DNA of 39,058 nt, taken from assembly GCA_017649925.1 (NCBI GenBank), contig JAGCFX010000066.1, forward strand, positions 1 to 39,058. The letters run 5' to 3'. The position numbers and the translations under genes were made by a program. The DNA comes from Paludibacteraceae bacterium. GTDB taxonomy: Bacteria > Bacteroidota > Bacteroidia > Bacteroidales > Paludibacteraceae. The notes under the pieces are model-generated. The model was not told the DNA's origin, made no database searches, and saw only the letters and a list, made by a program, of their open reading frames with translations. Position 1 is the first letter of the stretch. The number at the start of each line of letters is the position of its first letter. Shown in pieces: positions 24,976 to 31,709 of the stretch.

Positions 24976-26673
24976 ATGAGAAAGTTATTCTCCTTGCTAT
25001 TAGCCTTAACGGCTACAGCAACATTGGCTTTCGCAGCTTCGCAATCATCTTACCAGGATGTAAATTGCGGCTCGTCTGCCACACTGACCGCTACTCCTAA
25101 AACGGGTTATCACTTCGTGGAGTGGCAAAAAGACGGAGTGCAAGTCAGCACTTCCAACCCTTATCAAGTAACAGATGTCAACGCTGTCGCATCCTACAAA
25201 GCCATCTTTGCGCTTGACACCTACATCGTAACTTACAACAAAGGAACTGCCGCTAGCGCAAATGGCTCTGATCAAACGGACACTAAGACGTACGGTGTGA
25301 CGCTTAACCTCCGTTCTTCCGCTCTCTTTACCCGTACGGGTTACACGCAAACAGCATGGAGCGAAAGTCCGGACGGATCTACCAATGACCATGCTTTTGG
25401 TTGGGGATACACAGCCAATGCTGCGGCTACGTTCTATCCGTATTGGACGGCTAACACCTATACCATTACTTACAACAAAGGTACGGCAGTTGGCGCTACA
25501 GGTGGCAATCAAACGGATACCAAGACCCATGATGTAGCACTTACATTGAAAGGTGCCATTTTTACCCGTGACGGTTATGACCAGGACGGTTGGAGTACGA
25601 ATGAAGCAGGTTCAACTAAAGATTATAATTTAAACGCAAGTTATACAACCGAAGGCAACGCAACGCTCTATCCGCACTGGGTTCTTAAGACTTATACCAT
25701 TTCATATAACCCGGGTGCTAATGGTTCCGGTAGTGTCGCTTCAACGAGCAAGACGCATGGTACAAATGCTACTTTGTCAAGTAGTACCTTTACTCGTGCC
25801 GGATATACACAAGACGGTTGGAGCACATCTGATGGCGGCGCATTGGCTTATGCATTAGGCGCAACCAACTATGCAACCGAAGGCAATGCAACGCTCTATC
25901 CGCACTGGTCAATCAATCATTATACAATCACATACCACGCAGGTGCAAATGGCACAGGTACTGTAGCTTCAACGGATAAGACACATGGAGTAAACACCAA
26001 TGTGTCCAGCAGCACCTTCACTCGTGAATGCTACACACAGACTGGTTGGAGTTATTCCGATGGTGGAGCAGAAGCTTTCGGATTAGGTGCAGCATATACA
26101 GTTGACGCAGACGCAGACCTCTATCCTGTATGGGTACAAGATACTTACACGGTTACATTCAATAACCATAATGGTACTCAGCTCAAGTCGGGCAGTGTAG
26201 CGTGTGGCGCTAATCCTACACCTCCGGCTTCTGATCCTGTTCATGACGCTGTATCAGGTCATTCTTATACCTTCACAGGTTGGAATGATGGCACGACCAC
26301 TTATGCAAAGGGCGCTACACTTCCTGCTGTTAGCGGTAATGTAACATACACAGCTGTATTCTCGGATGCAACATTGTCCTATACACTCAGCGTTGCCGTA
26401 GCAAGCGGCCAATCAAGTATGGGTAGTGTGAAAGTGGATGCAGGTCCTGCTACAAGTGTAACAGATCAATACGGCGAAACGCACACTATTACTGCTACTG
26501 CCAATGCATGCTATGAATTCGTTCAATGGAACGATGGTAATACCAATGCAACGCGTAGTATTGAGATTACCGGCGATATTACTTACACGGCAACTTTCCA
26601 GATTATCCAGTACAGGATTACTGCAGTAAGTGATGATGACAGTCAAGGTACTGTAACAGTAACACTGCCCTAA
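24976..26673 (+). CDS. Secreted protein made only of beta repeats, with half-repeats at both ends
   Basis: After a signal peptide (ending TLAFA) the protein is a string of InlB/Listeria-Bacteroides-type repeats. It opens with the second half of one (VNCGSSATLTATPKTGYHF... to SYKAIFA). Six complete units follow, starting near YIVTYNKG, YTITYNKG, YTISYNPG, YTITYHAG, YTVTFNNH and YTLSVAVA. It ends in the first half of another (YRITAVSDDDSQGTVTVTLP). There is no enzyme domain and no sorting signal. The units at 25647-25680 and 25875-25908 share 34 bp with one mismatch, a sign of recent unit duplication. It starts with ATG and is 21 bases from the next gene. The role is unknown, and a scaffold or linker role is inferred. 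Confidence 0.8.
   Translation: MRKLFSLLLALTATATLAFAASQSSYQDVNCGSSATLTATPKTGYHFVEWQKDGVQVSTSNPYQVTDVNAVASYKAIFALDTYIVTYNKGTAASANGSDQTDTKTYGVTLNLRSSALFTRTGYTQTAWSESPDGSTNDHAFGWGYTANAAATFYPYWTANTYTITYNKGTAVGATGGNQTDTKTHDVALTLKGAIFTRDGYDQDGWSTNEAGSTKDYNLNASYTTEGNATLYPHWVLKTYTISYNPGANGSGSVASTSKTHGTNATLSSSTFTRAGYTQDGWSTSDGGALAYALGATNYATEGNATLYPHWSINHYTITYHAGANGTGTVASTDKTHGVNTNVSSSTFTRECYTQTGWSYSDGGAEAFGLGAAYTVDADADLYPVWVQDTYTVTFNNHNGTQLKSGSVACGANPTPPASDPVHDAVSGHSYTFTGWNDGTTTYAKGATLPAVSGNVTYTAVFSDATLSYTLSVAVASGQSSMGSVKVDAGPATSVTDQYGETHTITATANACYEFVQWNDGNTNATRSIEITGDITYTATFQIIQYRITAVSDDDSQGTVTVTLP
25647..25680 (+). repeat. 34-bp intragenic direct repeat (partner at 25875-25908)
   Basis: Encodes TEGNATLYPHW in two neighbouring repeat units. 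The two copies differ at one base only, whereas the other units of the protein have diverged further. Confidence 0.8.
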
Positions 26674-26694
26674 TCAACAAACGAACCAAACGAA

Positions 26695-27489
26695 ATGAAA
26701 CGGTTTATTCTCTATATATTCCTTAGTACATTCTGCCTCGGGGTAATGGCGCAAGCCAACCCCGTAGGCGGAGTGACTGTGGATTGCGGCACTTGGCTTA
26801 CGCTGAGCGCTATTCCGCATGAGGATTACCATTTCGTGGAATGGAACGACGGGGCGAAAGATTCAATTCGACAAGTAGAGGTAACGGCTGATGCGTTGTA
26901 CATCGCGTATTTTGCCGAGAATTGTGTTGAGTTGCCAAACTTGCCGGTTGTGACTCTGTATGATTGGCTTATCATGCTTAATATCAATGAGATTCATGAT
27001 CGTGGATATTATTTCAACCCCAATGATGTAACGTGGTGTCGCGTAGTGGGAGAACCCGATAAAGCGGGAGAAGACGGCGACGACGAGCAAGTATGCAAAG
27101 GCTATTACCTGACGCTTGACAAGAATCTGTGGGGCACGGGTGATTACTATGCTCAAATAGATATTCTGCTTGAGTCACCGGTTACGCTCTGTTCGGATGT
27201 GCTTCGGTCGGTATTGGTCCATTTCGCCGGCCCGAATCCTAATCGTCAGCTCGCTTTGCTGCCTAACGGCGCAAGGATGGGCGGCCAACTCAAATTGGTG
27301 GGATTGGATCCGAACGAAGAGACGACATTGCAAGTATTCTCTTCCGCCGGTCAATTGGTTAATACGTTCACCACTTCAGGCGAGCCGACATTTATGTTCC
27401 CGGCGGGAGTCGTCAGCGGATGCTATCATGTGCGCGTGACTTCGCCGAGCGTTGATGCAGTCCTCAAATATATCGTATATGCGAAGTAA
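26695..27489 (+). CDS. T9SS-sorted protein with an N-terminal half-repeat
   Basis: The signal peptide (MKRFILYIFLSTFCLGVMAQ) is followed directly by the second half of a beta repeat (GGVTVDCGTWLTLSAIP, HFVEWNDG, LYIAYFAE, about 25-75). A middle domain comes next (VTLYDWLIMLN to YYAQIDILLE, about 85-160). The end (about 180-264) is a type A T9SS C-terminal sorting domain: it opens PNPNRQL, has TLQVFSSAGQLV in the middle and finishes CYHVRVTS...LKYIVYAK. It is the only protein of the operon with such a domain. It should cross the outer membrane by T9SS and be attached or released at the surface. It overlaps the barrel gene by 11 bases. Confidence 0.83.
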   Translation: MKRFILYIFLSTFCLGVMAQANPVGGVTVDCGTWLTLSAIPHEDYHFVEWNDGAKDSIRQVEVTADALYIAYFAENCVELPNLPVVTLYDWLIMLNINEIHDRGYYFNPNDVTWCRVVGEPDKAGEDGDDEQVCKGYYLTLDKNLWGTGDYYAQIDILLESPVTLCSDVLRSVLVHFAGPNPNRQLALLPNGARMGGQLKLVGLDPNEETTLQVFSSAGQLVNTFTTSGEPTFMFPAGVVSGCYHVRVTSPSVDAVLKYIVYAK

Positions 27490-28354
27490 ATGGCGTACCT
27501 ATATCATTTGTTCGTTACTAGCGTTCAGTAGCAGCCTTATCGCTCAGCCGCATTATATTAGTGTGGGCGTGCGAGGCGGTGCAGGTACATTCCGTGCGAC
27601 CGGAGCGCTGAAGAATCAATGGGAGCCGAATGTCTGGGTGGATGCGAACTATTCGTATCTTTGGCCTGTTCAAGAGACACAATTGGGTATTACAACGGGT
27701 CTCAATTTCGGCTACGTAGGCGGTGGATATACGACATCTTATACGGATCAATATACCAACTTTGATTACTATGGTAATGCGATAGACTATACTAATACCG
27801 TTGGTTCCATCGAAGAGCGTACGCATGGCTTTGCCATGGAGATTCCGGCATTGTTTGCATTGCACTACAAAGGTCTGATCATGCATGCGGGAATCAAGTT
27901 GCAAGTGCCGTGCTGGTACAAATATACGCAAACGATAAGTGACATCAATATTCACGCCGACTACCCAGCATTTGGAGTGGCGCTGGATAATGAACTTATT
28001 ACCGGTAAGTTACCGCAAGAACAATATGTCACGGAAGCAGAGTGGCGTGACGTGGGCGATGTCAGTTTGTTGTTTAGCGTAGATTTAGGCTATGAGTGGC
28101 AACTGACAGAACGGGACTGGCTGGGTTTGCAAGCTTGGTTTGACGGCGCGCCATACAGCCATCCGGCGGGCAAACCCACCGAGCGGATGATTGATGTGGC
28201 GCCGATTAGCGACCCTACTTATCCGCCTGCACAAGTGACCGTTAATACCGCCATTAGTACTACCGCTACGCGGCTCAATTATTTGGCGTGTGGCATCAAG
28301 TTGAGTTATCGCTTTGATGTCTTAGGGCATATGCAACAAAGGCAACCCCAATAA
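27479..28354 (+). CDS. Predicted outer-membrane beta-barrel protein
   Basis: The ATG at 27479, overlapping the previous gene by 11 bases, gives a signal peptide (YIICSLLAFSSSLIAQ). The mature part has alternating amphipathic strands rich in Tyr, Trp and Gly (YISVGVRGGAG, WVDANYSYLW, TGLNFGYVGGGY, LFSVDLGYEWQL, YLACGIKLSYRFD), typical of a small barrel. The length is 291 residues, with no plug or peptidase domain. I do not recognise the family. The size is near that of PorP/SprF-type partners of T9SS cargo, but I see no clear PorP/SprF signature. It is the last gene of the nuclease 2 operon and a plausible surface anchor for it. Confidence 0.7.
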   Translation: MRSKWRTYIICSLLAFSSSLIAQPHYISVGVRGGAGTFRATGALKNQWEPNVWVDANYSYLWPVQETQLGITTGLNFGYVGGGYTTSYTDQYTNFDYYGNAIDYTNTVGSIEERTHGFAMEIPALFALHYKGLIMHAGIKLQVPCWYKYTQTISDINIHADYPAFGVALDNELITGKLPQEQYVTEAEWRDVGDVSLLFSVDLGYEWQLTERDWLGLQAWFDGAPYSHPAGKPTERMIDVAPISDPTYPPAQVTVNTAISTTATRLNYLACGIKLSYRFDVLGHMQQRQPQ

Positions 28355-28407
28355 CGACGCACTTATAACAGACTAACCGCACACTAACCACACACTAATC
28401 ACGCACT
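28353..28407 (+). repeat. Five 11-bp tandem repeats downstream of the nuclease operon
   Basis: The units are AACGACGCACT, TATAACAGACT, AACCGCACACT, AACCACACACT, AATCACGCACT. The array starts on the last two bases of the stop codon and its last unit forms the left arm of the following hairpin. Confidence 0.85.
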
Positions 28408-28422
28408 AAAATTGTGCGTGAT
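28398..28422 (+). terminator. Terminator of the nuclease operon
   Basis: A perfect 9-bp stem (ATCACGCAC / GTGCGTGAT) with a seven-base loop, followed by ATTTTATT. It lies 44 bases after the last stop codon. Confidence 0.65.
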
Positions 28423-28431
28423 ATTTTATTA

Positions 28432-28456
28432 GTATTATATACATAGTATATAATAC
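28432..28456. promoter_or_regulatory. 25-bp AT-rich palindrome, possible operator
   Basis: GTATTATATAC, three bases ATA, then GTATATAATAC: an 11-bp perfect inverted repeat. It lies 93 bases upstream of the tetR -33 element and just after the preceding terminator. Its symmetry suits a dimeric regulator. Confidence 0.5.
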
Positions 28457-28512
28457 AGAGGACTGAAAAGTAAAAAGAGAGAAGTGAAGGAAAAAGGAGT
28501 GGTTTTGCAACA

Positions 28513-28542
28513 TGGAAACTACAAAAGTAAAAAAAGTTTCCA
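28513..28542. promoter_or_regulatory. Inverted repeat next to the tetR promoter, candidate TetR operator
   Basis: TGGAAACT and AGTTTCCA are perfect 8-base arms separated by 14 bases. The right arm ends six bases before the -33 TTG. Autoregulation by the downstream TetR protein is inferred from position. Confidence 0.5.
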
Positions 28543-28548
28543 GAATAT

Positions 28549-28579
28549 TTGGTAGAATGAAAAAAAAGTTGTACCTTTG
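28549..28579 (+). promoter_or_regulatory. Promoter of the tetR-efflux operon
   Basis: TTG at 28549-28551, 20 bases, then TACCTTTG at 28572-28579. The tetR start codon follows 23 bases later. Confidence 0.8.
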
Positions 28580-28602
28580 CACGCTTTTTTGAAAATAGAA
28601 AG

Positions 28603-29211
28603 GTGAGTGACCAAAAAAATCATATTATCAAGACAGCCGGAGATTTGTTTTTCCGCCTGGGAATACGGAGCGTTTCGATAGATGACATATGCCGTGAACT
28701 GGGCATGTCAAAGAAGACTTTCTATGTCTATTTCGAGTCCAAGGACGCGCTGATAGAGCAATTGCTGCAAGCAAACTTGGACTATATGTCCGGAAAGATG
28801 GAGGAGTTGTTGAAACTGGGCGATTTCAGGCAATTGGTTAAAGTGTTCATCAAACGTCAGGAAGCGGAGAAAAACGATGTACGTCGCGTGCCGCAGTTGG
28901 TGTATGATTTGAAGAAATATTATCCTCGTCAGTTTGCGGAGTTTCAGTTGAAATGCTTTGAGACGCAGAAAGCGTTTATCATGCGCTATCTGGAATTGGG
29001 TGTGTCGCAAGGCCTCGTGCGCGCGAATCTTAATATAGAATTGACGGCGGTGCTGTTTGCGAAGATTCACAGCGATGCGATTCGCGATTTTGAGGTGATT
29101 GAGGGGCACAATCATAATATGCATCAGTTGGCCCATACGGCGATGGACGTGTTTGTTAGGGGCGTGCTGAGCAAAGAAGGAATGAAACTGTTCGAAGGAA
29201 AATCCGAATAA
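28603..29211 (+). CDS. TetR/AcrR-family transcriptional regulator
   Basis: The N-terminal helix-turn-helix (about residues 20-50, RSVSIDDICRELGMSKKTFYVYFESKDAL) is a textbook TetR DNA-binding domain. The remainder is the helical ligand/dimer domain, 202 residues in total. The GTG start follows a perfect promoter, and the helix preceding the HTH begins right after it. The gene heads an efflux operon, so it most likely represses tetR and the pump and releases DNA when it binds a pump substrate. Two inverted repeats upstream are possible binding sites. The last codons and the gap to the next gene consist of 9-bp tandem repeats. Confidence 0.88.
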   Translation: MSDQKNHIIKTAGDLFFRLGIRSVSIDDICRELGMSKKTFYVYFESKDALIEQLLQANLDYMSGKMEELLKLGDFRQLVKVFIKRQEAEKNDVRRVPQLVYDLKKYYPRQFAEFQLKCFETQKAFIMRYLELGVSQGLVRANLNIELTAVLFAKIHSDAIRDFEVIEGHNHNMHQLAHTAMDVFVRGVLSKEGMKLFEGKSE

Positions 29212-29237
29212 TCAGAAATATCAGAATTATCAGAATA
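29202..29237 (+). repeat. Four 9-bp tandem repeats filling the tetR-tolC gap
   Basis: ATCCGAATA, ATCAGAAAT, ATCAGAATT, ATCAGAATA. The array begins in the last codons of tetR and ends on the base before the ATG of the next gene. Confidence 0.85.
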
Positions 29238-30584
29238 ATGAAGAAAGTTTATTTATTAATGACAGCAATGCTGATGGTAAGTACTGCGATGACTGCGGGC
29301 GACCATGTGATGGCGGCGACAAAAGGTTCGCAGAAGCCGGCAGAAGATTCGGCGCCTAAAGCATTAAGTCTGAGTTTGAAAGAGGCGCAGGACTATGCCG
29401 TGAAGCAGAATAGGAGTCTGAAGAATTCGTCATTAGCGGTTCAAGAGGCATATGCGGCGCGTTGGCAGACGATCGCATCAATGTTACCGCAAGTGGACGG
29501 AAGTTATAGTTACAGTAACTATTTGGGCTATAGCGCAACAATGAGTACTGCGATGGGCGATTTCAATATTGATATGCCGAACGTTGGTGCGCTTGGCGTG
29601 ACGGCTTCTATCGGTCTGAACGGTCAAGGCATCGTGGGTGTTCTACTCAATAATATCGCCATCGACATGAAGAAGATTTCGTTGGAGCAATCGGAGAGTC
29701 AGTTGCTCGGGAGTGTGATGAGCAGTTATGTGAGCGTACTGGCATTACAAAGTATTAGCGATTTGCTGGACTCCAGCCTTATTAATATTAAAGAATTAGA
29801 AACGATAACGCAGTATGCAGTAGAGGCTGGTTCGGCAGAACAAACAGCGGCGGATCAAATTCGCGTGCGCGTGAACACGATGAAGAACTCTATCAATGCG
29901 CAAAAACGCAATATCGAACTGGCGACCAATAGTCTTAAGGTTCTTTTGGACGTTCCCGTTGAGACGGAGTTGGTGTTGACTGAAAATCTGGACGAGGTGC
30001 TTTCTCCGGAACGTGTGCTGGCCCTTCTCAGCGCTAATTTTAATATTGAGAATAACCTTAATTATCAACTCCTACAGAAACAGGTTGAACTTGCTAAGCG
30101 TAATGTCCATATGGCAGGATGGGCATATGGGCCTACTCTTAGTCTGGCTTATAACTATGCCAACCAGCAGTATTATGGTGAGGGTGGTATGCGTATGACT
30201 CCGCCTAATACGATTCAAGTCAGTGTCAGAATGCCACTTTGGTCTTCAGGAAAACGTGCAGCCGGTGTCGTGGAGAAAAAGATTGCATTGGAGGAAGCAA
30301 AGAATACATTATCAGAAACGACTGACAATCTTGCTATACAATATCGTCAATTATGTTTCAATCTGACTAACGCTTACGAGACCTATTTGAATGAGAAGGA
30401 TAATATTGAGGTTTCCCAACGTGTTTTCAGATCTGCAACTGAGAAATTCAAATGGGGCGCAAGTAGTAATCTGGAACTTACAAATGCTTCCAATGACCTT
30501 ATAAACGCGCAGTCAACCTATGTGCAAGCGATGCTCGCCTTGGTCAACGCGCAAGTCGAACTTGAGAAATTTTTGAATAATTAA
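29238..30584 (+). CDS. TolC-family outer-membrane efflux protein
   Basis: Outer-membrane channel of the tripartite pump encoded by this and the next two genes. A signal peptide (VYLLMTAMLMVSTAMTA) is followed by two related halves with long heptad-like helices. Examples are LSLKEAQDYAVKQNRSLKNSSLAVQ at the start of the first half and YQLLQKQVELAKRNVHMAGW in the second. Amphipathic strand segments occur in between (VDGSYSYSNYLGYS). The length of 448 residues is normal. It starts immediately after the 9-bp repeat array and ends four bases before the adaptor gene. Confidence 0.88.
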   Translation: MKKVYLLMTAMLMVSTAMTAGDHVMAATKGSQKPAEDSAPKALSLSLKEAQDYAVKQNRSLKNSSLAVQEAYAARWQTIASMLPQVDGSYSYSNYLGYSATMSTAMGDFNIDMPNVGALGVTASIGLNGQGIVGVLLNNIAIDMKKISLEQSESQLLGSVMSSYVSVLALQSISDLLDSSLINIKELETITQYAVEAGSAEQTAADQIRVRVNTMKNSINAQKRNIELATNSLKVLLDVPVETELVLTENLDEVLSPERVLALLSANFNIENNLNYQLLQKQVELAKRNVHMAGWAYGPTLSLAYNYANQQYYGEGGMRMTPPNTIQVSVRMPLWSSGKRAAGVVEKKIALEEAKNTLSETTDNLAIQYRQLCFNLTNAYETYLNEKDNIEVSQRVFRSATEKFKWGASSNLELTNASNDLINAQSTYVQAMLALVNAQVELEKFLNN

Positions 30585-30588
30585 TTAT

Positions 30589-31599
30589 ATGAAAAAATCA
30601 TTTATTTATTTAGTTGCCGCTTTGTCTCTCGTTGGTTGCGGCAAAAAGGCAGAGACTGCGGCCTCTGAGGAACAGGAACGTGTAGAGCAAGTACGGACAA
30701 CTGTTCTTCAACCGCGTGAGATAGAGAGAGAGATTAGCGTTTCAACCAATTTACAGGGATATCTTACTCAAAACGTTGCGCCATCGTTAACCGGTAAAAT
30801 TGAGCATATTTATCGCGAGGTTGGCGATAAGGTGGTCAAAGGTTCGGATCTTGTACGTATGGACCAAACCCAGTACAAAACTACCAAAATCACTATGGCC
30901 AATCTCGAGATTGAGAAGAACCGCGTGGAACAACTTCTGAAATCCGGGTCGGCTACTCAACAGCAATACGACCAGATTCTCACGCAGTATAACTCCACAA
31001 AAGAGCAACTGGAGTTCTTGAAAATCAATACGTACGTTAAGGCTCCGTTTGCAGGCGTCATCTCGGCGAAAACGTATGAGGACGGAGAATTGTATAGCGG
31101 ACAACCCATATTAGTGCTCACTCAAATTGACAAACTCAAGGCTCTGGTGGCCATTCCAGAGACCTATTTTCCGAAGTTTAAAGAAGGCATGAAATTGACG
31201 CTTACTACGGATATATACCCCGACCAAATCTTCCCGGCCAGTGTGGAGATTGTCTATCCGACGGTGGATCCATCTTCTCATACATTCCAGTGTAAGATTG
31301 TTATACCGAATGGCAAGAATCTTCTCCGTCCGGGTATGTATGTCACTACTACCATTGGTTTGGGTAAAGCGAACGCTTTGGTTGTTCCTTATCAAGCGGT
31401 GGAAAAACTTGTCGGAGCCAATGACCGATATGTCTTTATCAATGAAAACGGCTATGCCAAGCGTGTTGCCGTTACCCTCGGACAGCGCTTCGACCAAGAT
31501 ATTGAAATTATCGCTCCGGAGATTGTCGCAGGAGTGGAAGTTGTTACTACCGGCCAGCATAAACTTGTCGATGGTGTCAAAATCAATGTAGCTGAGTAA
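30589..31599 (+). CDS. RND efflux periplasmic adaptor lipoprotein
   Basis: Membrane fusion protein linking the inner-membrane permease to the TolC-like channel. The lipobox SLVGC puts the lipidated Cys at residue 17. The order is the lipoyl-like half (APSLTGKIEHIYREVGDKVVKG), a short helical hairpin (NLEIEKNRVEQLLKSGSATQQQYDQ), the returning lipoyl strand (VKAPFAGVISAKTYEDGE), the beta-barrel domain and the membrane-proximal domain. The length is 336 residues. The hairpin is short compared with AcrA, as is common in Bacteroidota. It lies four bases after the TolC-family gene. Confidence 0.9.
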   Translation: MKKSFIYLVAALSLVGCGKKAETAASEEQERVEQVRTTVLQPREIEREISVSTNLQGYLTQNVAPSLTGKIEHIYREVGDKVVKGSDLVRMDQTQYKTTKITMANLEIEKNRVEQLLKSGSATQQQYDQILTQYNSTKEQLEFLKINTYVKAPFAGVISAKTYEDGELYSGQPILVLTQIDKLKALVAIPETYFPKFKEGMKLTLTTDIYPDQIFPASVEIVYPTVDPSSHTFQCKIVIPNGKNLLRPGMYVTTTIGLGKANALVVPYQAVEKLVGANDRYVFINENGYAKRVAVTLGQRFDQDIEIIAPEIVAGVEVVTTGQHKLVDGVKINVAE

Positions 31600-31618
31600 T
31601 TGACAATTGGACAATTTA

Positions 31619-31690
31619 GCAATTTACAATTAAAGCAACTTGGGCAACAGTATGACGGATAGTAATCTCAATTGTAAAATTGTAAATTTG
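31619..31690. repeat. AT-rich inverted repeats between adaptor and permease genes
   Basis: CAATTTACAATT at 31620-31631 is mirrored by AATTGTAAATT at 31678-31688, with another AATTGTAAAATTG just before it. The 110-base gap also holds a TAAATTTG at 31683-31690 that resembles a -7 box, but no TTG lies at the right distance. Confidence 0.5.
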
Positions 31691-31709
31691 AAAAATCAAA
31701 AATAATTTT

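Noticed and set aside
24900-26700. Sequencing error or frameshift splitting one long repeat protein
   Set aside because: Each downstream gene has its own start and a convincing signal peptide after an intergenic gap, and the break occurs at the same repeat phase at two junctions.
31683-31690. Internal promoter for the RND permease
   Set aside because: TAAATTTG fits a -7 box but no TTG sits about 20 bases upstream, and it lies in repeat-derived AT-rich DNA.
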